The notes beneath the pieces are model-generated. The model was not told the DNA's origin. It saw only the letters and a program-made list of their open reading frames with translations, and made no database searches. Positions 1-8,142 of a stretch of 38,780 nt of DNA are shown in pieces. Numbering within the stretch: the first letter of the stretch is position 1; every line of letters starts with the position of its first letter. Source of the stretch: Nostocaceae cyanobacterium (GTDB taxonomy: Bacteria; Cyanobacteriota; Cyanobacteriia; Cyanobacteriales; Nostocaceae); NCBI GenBank assembly GCA_030065825.1, contig JASJCY010000049.1, positions 1 to 38,780 on the forward strand, written 5' to 3'. The position numbers and the translations under genes were made by a program.

Positions 1-292
1 TAATGACTGGTTAACAGTACTGTTGCTTGATAACGCTGATTATACTCCCGTAAAAAATCCCGTACCCCCACCTGAGCATTAACATCCAATCCCAGAGTTG
101 GTTCGTCTAAAAATAGTACTTGGGTGAGCGCATGAAAGCGGAACTGTTAGCAGCGCTTTTGCACCGTCCCCAAGTACTATTTTTAGACGAACCAACTCTG
201 GGATTGGATGTTAATGCTCAGGTGGGGGTACGGGATTTTTTACGGGAGTATAATCAGCGTTATCAAGCAACAGTACTGTTAACCAGTCATTA
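1..292. repeat. Perfect 124-bp inverted repeat (fold-back) at the window edge
   Basis: Bases 1-124 are the exact reverse complement of 169-292, pairing i with 293-i, with a 44-base unpaired centre (125-168). The right arm is coding sequence of the ABC ATPase. The left arm is the same coding sequence inverted, and it replaces the expected 5' half of the gene. The arms show no divergence that I could find. An edge fold-back like this is typical of a chimeric or hairpin assembly artefact. A recent inverted duplication is the alternative. Confidence 0.93.
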
Positions 293-656
293 CATGGCTG
301 ATATTACTGCTTTGTGCGAACGGGTATTACTGATTCACCAAGGAAATTTAATGTATGACGGTAGTTTGGATGGACTACTAGAGCGTTTTGCACCCTACCG
401 AGAAGTACACGTAGAGTTGGCTCACCCCCTAGGGGTAGAAAAACTGACTAACTACGGAGAATTAAAAAAGGTAGGAAGTGACAAACGTGAAGCAGATTTG
501 AGTCAGACATCCGTGTGCTTTATTGTACAACAAGAGGCACTCACTCGCACAGTTTCAAGAATTTTAGCGGATTTAGAAGTAGTAGATTTAACAGTTAGCG
601 AACCTCCCATAGAAGAAGTAATTGGCAGAGTCTTTCAAGCAGGAATAGTATCATAA
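120..656 (+). CDS. ABC-2 type transporter ATP-binding protein, 5'-truncated
   Basis: This is the C-terminal half of an ABC ATPase of the DrrA/NatA type, which powers an inner-membrane ABC-2 exporter. The visible part starts inside the signature motif (LGERMK, where canonical members have LS-x-GE/Q). It continues through Walker B plus D-loop ([12 protein letters not shown], about residues 19-30) and the H-loop (LLTSHYMAD, around residue 55), and ends with a regulatory C-terminal domain. Walker A and the Q-loop are missing because the sequence upstream of position 120 is the inverted copy of the gene itself. The TTG at 120 is the natural in-frame Leu codon of the signature motif, not a real start. 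Homologues are about 320-340 residues, so roughly 150 are lost. The permease at 1137 is the probable partner. Confidence 0.85.
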   Translation: MGERMKAELLAALLHRPQVLFLDEPTLGLDVNAQVGVRDFLREYNQRYQATVLLTSHYMADITALCERVLLIHQGNLMYDGSLDGLLERFAPYREVHVELAHPLGVEKLTNYGELKKVGSDKREADLSQTSVCFIVQQEALTRTVSRILADLEVVDLTVSEPPIEEVIGRVFQAGIVS

Positions 657-680
657 GCAACAAGGCTGAGCCTCCAAACC

Positions 681-709
681 CTCGTAACCAGGCTGAGCCT
701 GGTTACGAG
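681..709. repeat. Palindromic repeat, 14-bp arms and 1-nt centre
   Basis: The arms CTCGTAACCAGGCT (681-694) and AGCCTGGTTACGAG (696-709) are exact reverse complements around one G. It directly follows the ATPase stop, so it could act as a transcript-end hairpin. Sequences of this kind are dispersed repeats in filamentous cyanobacteria. Confidence 0.8.
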
Positions 710-713
710 GCTG

Positions 714-768
714 AAACTATAGCGCTATAGTTTTCTTGCGATAAAACCCTAACTATAGCGCTATAGTT
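714..768. repeat. Two copies of an 18-20 bp perfect palindrome
   Basis: AAACTATAGCGCTATAGTTT occupies 714-733, and an 18-bp core copy (AACTATAGCGCTATAGTT) occupies 751-768. Both are self-complementary with no loop. They are 17 bases apart and do not obviously belong to a gene. They could be dispersed repeats or a protein-binding site for a symmetric regulator. Confidence 0.75.
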
Positions 769-869
769 TTTAGCGGAGGGGAATCACCAATGGGGTTTTG
801 GAACAGAGATAATCCAAAGCTAGACAAACCCGATGTAGACGTATTCCTTCATGAGAACCCGTAGGGTAG

Positions 870-1047
870 CAAGAATCTCTGACCACACCCGTAGGGTGAG
901 TGGTCAGAGTTTGACATACCTCCTCGTCCGCGCATGAGCGAGGATTCCTTGACGTTACCCTTCACCGAACGCTGCGCTAACGTTGGGTTGTGCTATCTGT
1001 GATAGTCTTACCATCCCTCCACGTCCGTTTAGAGTCTCCCAATGCCC
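870..1047 (-). mobile_element. Decayed IS200/IS605-type right end with tnpB C-terminal fragment
   Basis: Read on the minus strand, 1045-955 encodes a tail containing the pattern ETLNGRGG followed by about 22 residues and TAA (stop at 957-955). I associate this pattern with C-termini of cyanobacterial TnpB proteins. Downstream in that orientation is a strong hairpin (877-886 pairing with 900-909, with an inner ACCC/GGGT pair) flanked by GAATC and TTTGACA-like bases, as in IS605-family right ends. TnpB guide (omega) RNAs overlap exactly this 3' portion, so a remnant RNA scaffold is possible. The rest of tnpB, including the RuvC residues, is absent. Family assignment rests on remembered patterns, not a search. 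Confidence 0.5.
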
Positions 1048-1169
1048 TAGGTTGACTTTTGCTTATTGTACCAGAATTCTTGGAAAAGTCGCCCTAGAAG
1101 GGCGAGGAACCTGAACCCATTAATTTTGGTCAATGGATGGTGCAAGTTGTTAGTTTAGACCCAGATGAG

Positions 1170-1967
1170 ATGAAATTAATCCCACGAACCATCAGAAAAT
1201 CTCTGACAATGCTTTCGGTATACTATGCCTATATGGTGGAGTATCGAGCAGAACTAATTTTATGGGCGCTATCAAACTCTCTACCAATTATTCTCATGGG
1301 AGTTTGGATTCAAGCAGCCCAAGGAGGGCAGTTCAGTTTAACACCAATGGATTTTGCCCGTTACTTCCTGTCTGTATTTATTGTTAGACAGCTGACAGTT
1401 GTTTGGGTAATTTGGGAGTTTGAGCGAGAAGTGATAGAAGGCAAACTTTCACCCCGGTTGTTACAACCCCTAGATCCAGCATGGCACCATTTTGCTTCCC
1501 ATATTGCCGAAAGATTTGCCCGCATACCTTTTGCAATTTTGCTAATTGGTTTATTTTTCCTACTGTATCCCCAGGCTTTTTGGTTACCTAGTTTCGGTAA
1601 CTTATTACTTTTTGCTTTAGTCGTTGTGCTAGTTTTTTCCTTACGCTTTACGATTCAGTATACCTTTGCCATATTCGCCTTTTGGACAGAACGCGCTAGC
1701 GCTATCGAAAATTTCTGGATGTTATTTTATTTGTTTTTGTCTGGGATGATTGCACCCTTAGATGTATTTCCCGAACCAGTGCGAGCGATAGTGCTATGCA
1801 CACCTTTTCCCTACTTAATTGATTTCCCTGCCAGGCTTTTAGTAGGTTTGCCAGTGGATACTATACGTGGACTTTTGTCAATAGTCGGTTGGCTACTTGT
1901 GTTTTTAGGTATAAATCGCTGGCTATGGAGACGAGGTTTAAAACATTATTCGGGAATGGGTGCATAA
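1170..1967 (+). CDS. ABC-2 family transporter permease
   Basis: This is an inner-membrane permease subunit of an ABC-2 exporter of the kind paired with DrrA/NatA-type ATPases; substrate unknown. It has about six hydrophobic segments, for example LILWALSNSLPIILMGVWI, IPFAILLIGLFFLLY, LLLFALVVVLVFSL, FWMLFYLFLSGMIAPL and LLSIVGWLLVFLGI. The motif EYRAELILWALS near the N-terminus is characteristic of this uncharacterised permease family. An ATG at 1137 would add 11 residues, but family members begin close to the MKLIPRTIRKSL segment, so I prefer 1170. Cyanobacterial systems of this type commonly have two permeases; only one is here, and the next gene is in the opposite direction. Its ATPase is the truncated gene upstream. 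Confidence 0.8.
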   Translation: MKLIPRTIRKSLTMLSVYYAYMVEYRAELILWALSNSLPIILMGVWIQAAQGGQFSLTPMDFARYFLSVFIVRQLTVVWVIWEFEREVIEGKLSPRLLQPLDPAWHHFASHIAERFARIPFAILLIGLFFLLYPQAFWLPSFGNLLLFALVVVLVFSLRFTIQYTFAIFAFWTERASAIENFWMLFYLFLSGMIAPLDVFPEPVRAIVLCTPFPYLIDFPARLLVGLPVDTIRGLLSIVGWLLVFLGINRWLWRRGLKHYSGMGA

Positions 1968-1974
1968 CAAAAAA

Positions 1975-2119
1975 AGGGCGTTACTGTTAGCCCAGCTTGG
2001 CGTTAGTCATATCCATGTATGATGCAGGATGTTGCCTTATTCCCAAACCCTCCCTCCAGAGGTTGCACTGCAACCTCTGGAATACCCGGATTCATACTTC
2101 TTTAATTATGCAACGCCCT
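1975..2119. mobile_element. Possible 145-bp MITE-like element with internal palindrome
   Basis: The ends AGGGCGTT (1975-1982) and AACGCCCT (2112-2119) are exact inverted repeats. They flank a non-coding interior that holds a 13-bp-arm palindrome centred at 2068 (TCCAGAGGTTGCA / TGCAACCTCTGGA, 2055-2081). It lies between the convergent permease and wzc-like genes, so the inner hairpin may also end transcripts from both sides. No target-site duplication is clear. The short terminal repeats could be chance, so only the inner palindrome is certain. Confidence 0.4.
2055..2081. terminator. Strong palindrome between convergent genes, possible bidirectional terminator
   Basis: Perfect 13-bp arms surround a single C at 2068. 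It sits 88 bases after the permease stop and 88 bases before the stop of the minus-strand wzc-like gene. It lacks a flanking U-run, so factor-independent termination is uncertain. It is also typical of dispersed cyanobacterial palindromes. Confidence 0.45.
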
Positions 2120-2168
2120 AAAGTTTTTCCACGCTTATGTCTAACGATGAATTATCATTTGCGAAATA

Positions 2169-4397
2169 TTACTTAGACTCGGCATCATAATAGTAATATT
2201 TTTGATAGTAATCATTTAATTTGCTCCTGTGCCCGTTGACAATGGTACCCAAGATGTTAGCTCTTGACAACTTCAGCCGTTCTACAGTTTGTTTCAATGC
2301 TGAACGGTCTGTTTTATCCATTCTCGCTACCAACATTACACCATCAGTTTTGGGTGCCAGTAAGCTAGCATCAGCCAACCCTAGCAAAGGAGGAGCATCA
2401 TAAATTACTAAATCGTATTCTGCATCTAAATCTGCCATCAGTCGCCTCATTTTATCAGAAGAAAGCAACTTTGTGGGGTCAGGTGGGGTAGGACCAGCAG
2501 GGAGAACAGATAATTTACCCATTGTAGATAATTGATGGATAACCTGCTCCTTTTCCATATTTGTAGATATCAAACTACTTAATCCCCAGAGGTTATTGAT
2601 CTTTGATAGTGCATGAACCTGGGGTTTACGTAAATCTGCATCTACAAGTAATACTCTTTGTCCCATAGCAGCAACGATTTGAGCTAAATAGAAGGCAATG
2701 GTAGATTTACCATCTCCAGGCATAGCTGAAGTAATTACAAAGGAACGAATGGGACTATCGGAACTGAGTAATTGAATATTGGTATAAAGGATGCGAAAAG
2801 CTTCCAAAAATGACGGGGATTGATAGAAGCTGTATTCTTGATCTGAAATAGATTCTGACTGTTCTAGGGTCATTAATCCAGGTACAGTCTGAGATGACCG
2901 ACTTGGCACCCTCGTCAGAGAAGTTTTTGCTTGGGAATTATTATTTTTAATCTTTGACAGTTGCTTGTCAAAAGGAATAGTTCCCACCAAAGGCAATTTC
3001 AACTTTTCTTTGATATCATCCAAGGAGTGGTAAGTGTTATCAAGTTTTTCCAGGAGTAAGCCACTACCTACTCCTATGAGGGTACTGGCTACCAATCCCA
3101 AGATTAAATTACGTTGGGTATTGGGAGATATAGGACTTTGAGGCTGAGTTGGTGCTTGCACTAATTGCCAGGGAAGTTCTGTTTGGGCAACTTCAATTTG
3201 GAGATTTTGACGGGTAGTGAGAAAACGATTCAGACTTTCGGTGGCAACATTTAATTGTTGTTGAAGTTCAGTGTATTTTCTGGCTAGGATTGGTAATTGC
3301 TGAAATTCCTTTTGAAGTGCCTGTTCTGCTCTGGCAAGTTCTTGACTATTGACTTCTAGAGTCCTAATTTGGGCAGCTACTTCAGCTAATTTTAAACCCA
3401 GAATTCGCCTTGCTTCTTGACGTAATATTGGTAGCAGTTTTTCCCGCTTCTCCCTCAAGTTTTCCATGGCTGGGCTATTTTCCAGAAAGCGAGTGGATTC
3501 CCCAGCAATCTGAGCTTCTAAGTCCCGCACCTTCAATACTAAGCTTTGATATACAGATGCATCATTCAACACGCTTAAAGCCCCCTGTTCTTCTTGAAGG
3601 CTAGCAAAATTAGCGCGAGTCTGTGCTAACTGTCGATCTACAACTAGTCTTTGTTCAGCTAAGGTTTTGGCTTGTTCTGCGATTTGTTCTGTTTTAGTAC
3701 TTGGGTCAATAAATCCGTTCTGTTTCCGGAAAATTTCTAGTTGTTTTTGCAGCTGCCCAACTCTATTCTTAATTCCTGGTAGTTGTTTATCTACAAATTG
3801 CATCCCCTGACGTAACTTAGTTTGCCGCTTGTCTAAGCTATACTTTAAGTAAGAATCGGCAAGTTCATCCAGCACTACTTTAATCTTTGCTGGGTCTTGA
3901 CTGCGGTAGCGAAACTCGATTAACTTGGTTTGACCCAAACGATTAATGGTCAAATTATTCACCAGGGAACCATAAGTAATGTCTGGATAGCTAATTTGCA
4001 ACTGTTTGACAATATCTCTCATAATTTCAGGACTTTTGAGAACCTGAATTTGAGTTTCATAATCCAGACCGGGTTTAGATATATTAGAGCCGATACCTGC
4101 AGTCAGATTGGGTAAAGCGTTGTCATCGTTACTGACTGGTTCTACCAACAAACGGAAACTGCCTTGGTATTCTGCTTGTTGAGTTAGGGTTAAACCGGTA
4201 GCACCTGCCATAACGACAGCGGCAACCCCTATAATTACTAATGCTCGTCGTCGTGCAAAATGTAGGAACTCTCGCACATTCCAATCTTCTGTCTGACTTT
4301 CAGACCAAGGGAAAGGTTGAGTTTGCAATATTGTAGGAGTATGGTGACCATTCCCATTCCGTTCAGGAGAAGAAAGTTGATGTAAAGAATTTTTCAT
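2169..4397 (-). CDS. Wzc-like polysaccharide co-polymerase / bacterial tyrosine kinase
   Basis: Inner-membrane chain-length regulator fused to a BY-kinase; it controls polymerisation and export of Wzx/Wzy-type glycans. At 742 residues it is the usual length of a one-piece Wzc. A Wzz domain starts near residue 38. TM1 is about 53-72, long periplasmic coiled coils occupy about 195-400, and TM2 is about 431-449, preceded by the PxxP-type segment (PTQPQSPISP). The cytoplasmic kinase has Walker A MPGDGKST (559-566), Walker A' LLVDADLRKP (583-592), and Walker B DLVIYDAPP (about 662-670). A terminal tyrosine cluster (YYQKYYYY, 730-737) is the expected autophosphorylation tail. The gene is divergent from the glycan genes across a 1.8 kb gap. 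Family assignment is firm; the link to this cluster is by location. Confidence 0.93.
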   Translation of the reverse strand: MKNSLHQLSSPERNGNGHHTPTILQTQPFPWSESQTEDWNVREFLHFARRRALVIIGVAAVVMAGATGLTLTQQAEYQGSFRLLVEPVSNDDNALPNLTAGIGSNISKPGLDYETQIQVLKSPEIMRDIVKQLQISYPDITYGSLVNNLTINRLGQTKLIEFRYRSQDPAKIKVVLDELADSYLKYSLDKRQTKLRQGMQFVDKQLPGIKNRVGQLQKQLEIFRKQNGFIDPSTKTEQIAEQAKTLAEQRLVVDRQLAQTRANFASLQEEQGALSVLNDASVYQSLVLKVRDLEAQIAGESTRFLENSPAMENLREKREKLLPILRQEARRILGLKLAEVAAQIRTLEVNSQELARAEQALQKEFQQLPILARKYTELQQQLNVATESLNRFLTTRQNLQIEVAQTELPWQLVQAPTQPQSPISPNTQRNLILGLVASTLIGVGSGLLLEKLDNTYHSLDDIKEKLKLPLVGTIPFDKQLSKIKNNNSQAKTSLTRVPSRSSQTVPGLMTLEQSESISDQEYSFYQSPSFLEAFRILYTNIQLLSSDSPIRSFVITSAMPGDGKSTIAFYLAQIVAAMGQRVLLVDADLRKPQVHALSKINNLWGLSSLISTNMEKEQVIHQLSTMGKLSVLPAGPTPPDPTKLLSSDKMRRLMADLDAEYDLVIYDAPPLLGLADASLLAPKTDGVMLVARMDKTDRSALKQTVERLKLSRANILGTIVNGHRSKLNDYYQKYYYYDAESK

Positions 4398-6205
4398 CGT
4401 CGTTGATTTTTTGTTTAGTACAAACCAGGCAGGGGTGGTATTTGGTTGACTGATAAATTTGAACTACTATGAAAATTAGATCAACAAAGCGGATGTTGCA
4501 ACTTCACCCTAGATCAATTTTTAATAATCTTGAGACTATAGGAGTTTAAGGAGCATAATTTAGTCATTAGGGCTGTACTCTTGATTCATATTCCTAATCT
4601 ATTGCTATTTTTCCCTTAATCAACCGGAACTTGCTCATCACAATTATATGTATAATATATGCCTTTAGATCAAAAAATCCTCCCTGACATTAATTCTAGG
4701 TGAGTAAAGTATAAATTATAGTTTATAAATATCGCGTTCAGTAGATTTTGCTGCGTCAAGGTCGGTTTTTAAGTATTATCGACGATAATGACGATAATAA
4801 TCAGTAAGAATTACCAATGAGATTCCTTGATTCTTCGAGTTTTGGCATTATCTATGATCGAACGAAATAGTAGAGCAATTGCCTAGGGTATATGCTATTA
4901 TGGCTACCTGAAAATTTTTGTAGTGGTATAAAAATTATATTTTAGGGAATACCAACAGATAATGAATCATCCCATGTTGTGACATGGAAAGCAACCCCAT
5001 GGAAAGCCACTCACATGGGTCGGTACTCTACAATGAGCCTCCCTACCTTTGTCTACCCGACCTTGAGTCTGACTTTTGCACATACCGTGAAAAGTCAGCT
5101 TGGGTGTACGGTCGTCTACTCCCCGTTGTGGGGATTGCGGGGCATCCTACCTGTCCGATGATTCTGGCAAGATGCCCGGACTACAAAATATTTTGGGATA
5201 TTTTTTTATTGTCAGTCTCTTTTTTATATTGACGTAGCCTGCCTTGGCGCTGAAAAATACAAGTATCTGTAAGCATACACGCTCTGAAAAAGAGCTCGAC
5301 ATTTTTCAGTAAATATACGGAAGATTTCCCAGAGAGTTTTAGATATAACCATTGCAGGGTAGTGTAACTTGCTGACTTACTATTGCCGACTTACCATATA
5401 TGATTGATGAAATCTAATTAGTTAAATGCTGAAGGAGCAAAAATTATTTTCTAAAAAAGCTATTTGAATTGTATAGCCTTCATATTCAAGTGCTTTAAGA
5501 GTATACACAGGGTGAATATTTAAGCTGGATAGATAAATTGAACTGCGAAAATGCAGATAGTGAGTCTATAAAGATGAATCTACAAAAACTCAATGCGTAA
5601 ATTAGATGTTTGATAAGAAAATTATATTTATTATTTGATTATAGTTAATCAGTCGGTGTTCTTGTCATTTAGTTATCAATACTGGTTTATATCTGATAGT
5701 GTTTTCATACTTTTTACTTGATAATTTTGCTCTCAACGTAATTTAATATATATTGGTATTGGTTGAAATTTTCCTTTATCTGTTGGTAAATAGTATAGTA
5801 TTATTATTGCTAAGTATAATAATATATTATATAAGGCTTGAGGAGCATTTATTTATGGTATCCTAACAGATTAATACTTGTCTGTCGATTTTGCAGCAGA
5901 GAATTAATTGAATATAGTCACTGGAATACATGGAGTCCAATAATTCCTCAATCAAAGTATCTGATTCATAGTTTCCCTTTTAGTCAAATATGACAAAACA
6001 AGGGATAAAAGTAGATGTGAGACAAATTGTTCGGTTCGGATATCAATCCGGCAAACTAAAACATCTTAATATATCAGAAACAGTGTTATTTTTTCAAACT
6101 TTTGTGGAATCCTAGGTGTATGTATCCGTTGTTGAATACAATGGTCATTCTGCCAAAATGCAGTGATACTGCATAGCTGAAAACTAATAGGTAGCTAGCA
6201 AAGCA
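4398..6205. other. 1.8-kb AT-rich divergent intergenic region
   Basis: This separates the minus-strand wzc-like gene from the plus-strand glycosyltransferase and should hold promoters for both. It is very AT-rich except for the structured block at about 4979-5185. Other visible items are a hairpin CTGAAAAA/TTTTTCAG near 5282-5307, a TATAAT at 5815-5820 without a convincing -35, and a 41-codon frame (5990-6115) with no recognisable product. No tRNA or CRISPR-like repeat was seen. Confidence 0.7.
4979..5185 (+). ncRNA. Candidate structured RNA, HEARO/omega-RNA-like (unverified)
   Basis: A GC-richer island in AT-rich DNA can form several nested helices on the plus strand. CTGACTTTT (5069-5077) pairs with AAAAGTCAG (5090-5098), extended by CAC/GTG around an ATACC loop. 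CCCC/GGGG (5121-5124 with 5130-5133) forms a small hairpin. GGGCATC (5140-5146) pairs with GATGCCC (5171-5177). GTCC (5153-5156) can pair with GGAC (5178-5181), crossing the previous stem to form a pseudoknot. CCCATG/CATGGG (from about 4996) gives another helix. The arrangement reminds me of HEARO (IscB omega) RNAs, but no iscB gene is nearby and I have not run a covariance model. The strand and exact ends are tentative. A T-run follows at about 5201-5207. Confidence 0.5.
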
Positions 6206-7513
6206 ATGACAATAAGTGAAAGTATTAAAAAAAAAAGACAAATCAGTTCTAGTACCTTAGAAGCTGAACATCTGGGATTAATTAAAAGTGAACAATCGAT
6301 TAAATTATCTGTAATTACCCAGTTCTTTCCTCCAGATTATGCGGCAACAGGGCAGTTAATTGAAGAGTTAGTCAGACAACTAGGACAACAAGGAGTAGAT
6401 GTTGAAGTATTTACGGGTCAGCCAGGTTATGCATTTCAAAGTTGTAAGGCTCCAGCAGTAGAATGTTCCGGTTCAGTTAAAATTAGGCGATCGCGTACTA
6501 CCCAATTTTGGTCAAATCGGATTCGCGGTAAAGCCTTCAATGGCGTTATCTTTATGTTGCGTGCTATACTTCACGCAGTCATTGCTTGTCGCAGTCGTAA
6601 TGTTCTATTGCTAACTACGGCACCTCCATTTTTACCCGTATTGGGATACATTGCTCATTTGTTGTTTGGACTCTCTTATGTGTGCTTGATATATGATCTT
6701 TATCCAGATATTGCTGTAGATTTGGGGGTTATTCCCAAGCATCACTGGTTAGCTAAATATTGGCAAGCAGTTAACCGGGAGGTTTGGCGTAAATCCCAGG
6801 GAATTGTGGTTTTGAGTCCAACTATGAAGCAGCGAATAGCAAAAAATTGTCCCCAGGTGGCTCACAAAATAACTGTTATCCATAGTTGGGCAAACCCAAA
6901 ACAGATTGTACCAATTAACAAGCAAGACAATTGGTTTGCCTGTAAGCATAAACTAGTTGACAAATTTACCGTATTATACTCTGGTAACATGGGTAGATGT
7001 CATGATATAGATACCATATTGGGAGCCGCAAAGTATCTCAAAGATGAGCCAATTCAGTTTGTCTGTATTGGTGGAGGGGCAAAGCGAGAACAGTTAATTA
7101 AGGATGTAAAAAAATTAGGACTGGACAATTTTGTATTTTTACCCTATCAGGACAAACATGTGCTACCCTATTCCCTGACAGCTTGCGATTTGTCTCTGGT
7201 GAGTGTAGATGCAGGTATGGACAGCCTGGTTGCCCCGAGTAAACTATACGGTGCTTTAGCAGCGGGAAGACCATTAGCCGTGGTTTGTCCCCATAATTCA
7301 TACCTGAGAAAACTCATAGCAGATGCAAACTGTGGAGATAGTATTGAAAATGGAGATGCTTATGGTCTAGCTCAATTTATTCGCTTACTTAATAGTGATC
7401 GGCGACTAGCGGAACGCATGGGTAATGCAGGACGTGAGTATTTGCAGTTAAATTTTACGCCCGAGCTGATATCTCAGCAGTATCTGAAAGTCTTGCAGAA
7501 AGCTGCTGATTAG
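6206..7513 (+). CDS. GT4-type glycosyltransferase, WcaI-like
   Basis: Cytoplasmic or peripheral-membrane GT-B glycosyltransferase that would add a sugar during glycan-unit assembly; donor unknown. It is 435 residues long. After a polar N-terminal extension of about 32 residues comes the first Rossmann strand and the WcaI-type motif (LSVITQFFPPDYAATGQ). A hydrophobic stretch (FLPVLGYIAHLLFGLSYVCLIYDLYPD, about 143-170) and the donor-domain start (FTVLYSGNMGRCHDID) follow. The usual E-x7-E acid pair is not present; instead there is APSKLYGALAAGRP, as in the WcaI group. It opens the leftmost plus-strand block of the glycan locus and is followed after about 200 bp by the Cys-pair protein and an ABC permease. 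Confidence 0.87.
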   Translation: MTISESIKKKRQISSSTLEAEHLGLIKSEQSIKLSVITQFFPPDYAATGQLIEELVRQLGQQGVDVEVFTGQPGYAFQSCKAPAVECSGSVKIRRSRTTQFWSNRIRGKAFNGVIFMLRAILHAVIACRSRNVLLLTTAPPFLPVLGYIAHLLFGLSYVCLIYDLYPDIAVDLGVIPKHHWLAKYWQAVNREVWRKSQGIVVLSPTMKQRIAKNCPQVAHKITVIHSWANPKQIVPINKQDNWFACKHKLVDKFTVLYSGNMGRCHDIDTILGAAKYLKDEPIQFVCIGGGAKREQLIKDVKKLGLDNFVFLPYQDKHVLPYSLTACDLSLVSVDAGMDSLVAPSKLYGALAAGRPLAVVCPHNSYLRKLIADANCGDSIENGDAYGLAQFIRLLNSDRRLAERMGNAGREYLQLNFTPELISQQYLKVLQKAAD

Positions 7514-7708
7514 CAAGGATTATAGTTTTTAAGTCATAGTACTTCTTTACGAAATGTAAATTAGGCAGTACATTAGAATACATTGTTTTGGAAATTGAAT
7601 AGCTCGTAATTAACTTAGGAGATGGGCTTCGATGGTCATTTTGATCTCAGTCCCTCCAACGCAACCTTCACTAGTCTGTTGTATACTTTTATGACGAAGG
7701 AGGCCGAA

Positions 7709-8134
7709 GTGCAGAGAAGGTGTGACCGAAATCGGAAACGTTCTAAACGACGAGCTATATATTGTCCAGTGCATGGCTGTTATTTAGACAGCGTCAGTCA
7801 AAAATATTCTTTATTTGCTGATCGCGCTGGACAATTACAGCAGCGGGGTATAAGGAGACGGGATGCACTGATGTTAGTGGCTTCTAAAACTGCAGTAGCT
7901 TTAGAAGGTGAGTGGTTAGAGGCTTTTTGGTGTGAACAGTGCCAGAGTAAGCAATGGTATCACGTTCGTAAGCACGAACGAACCTATAATTTATCAGTGG
8001 CACCACCAGAACTTTGGCAACAGGCAATGGGAGTAATTAATCCCCAAGGGAATCCTTCTGTGGGGGAATTTACTCGTAAGAATTCCAGAATGCTCACTTA
8101 TAACGGTATTAAAGATTTTATATTTATTGGCTAA
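7709..8134 (+). CDS. Conserved hypothetical protein with paired cysteines (Zn-ribbon-like)
   Basis: I do not recognise a characterised family. The product starts with a very basic segment (RRCDRNRKRSKRR), followed by CPVHGC and later CEQCQ, giving two Cys pairs about 60 residues apart that could bind a metal. It has no membrane segment or signal peptide. I chose the GTG at 7709 because an ideal AAGGAGG (7697-7703) lies five bases upstream. An in-frame ATG at 7622 would add 29 residues, but its GGAG directly abuts the start codon. Only eight bases separate its stop from the ABC permease, so the two are probably co-expressed. A role in glycan export or nucleic-acid binding cannot be told apart from sequence. 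Confidence 0.7.
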   Translation: MQRRCDRNRKRSKRRAIYCPVHGCYLDSVSQKYSLFADRAGQLQQRGIRRRDALMLVASKTAVALEGEWLEAFWCEQCQSKQWYHVRKHERTYNLSVAPPELWQQAMGVINPQGNPSVGEFTRKNSRMLTYNGIKDFIFIG

Positions 8135-8142
8135 AGCCAGTT

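Larger units (their letters stand above)
657..1136. other. 480-bp spacer packed with palindromes and an IS relic
   Basis: The stretch between the ABC ATPase and permease genes holds no convincing intact gene. It contains a 14-bp-arm palindrome (681-709), two copies of a TATAGCGCTATA palindrome (714-733 and 751-768), and a decayed tnpB/right-end relic (about 870-1047). A further hairpin GCCCTagaAGGGC lies near 1091-1103. A 24-codon reading frame (790-864) sits behind a good GGAGG, but I do not recognise its product. Homologous transporters usually have these two genes nearly adjacent, so the spacer looks like accumulated repeat insertions. Confidence 0.7.

Noticed and set aside
2221-4115. Short plus-strand frames opposite the wzc-like gene
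   Set aside because: They are antisense shadows of a strongly supported 742-residue protein.
4979-5232. Two overlapping short plus-strand frames as genes
   Set aside because: They cover the structured RNA candidate in two frames with no protein similarity I recognise.
5763-5820. Promoter built on TATAAT at 5815-5820
   Set aside because: No -35-like hexamer at suitable spacing, and AT-rich DNA yields such hexamers by chance.
5990-6115. 41-codon frame upstream of the first glycosyltransferase
   Set aside because: No clear ribosome site and no recognisable product; length is expected by chance.
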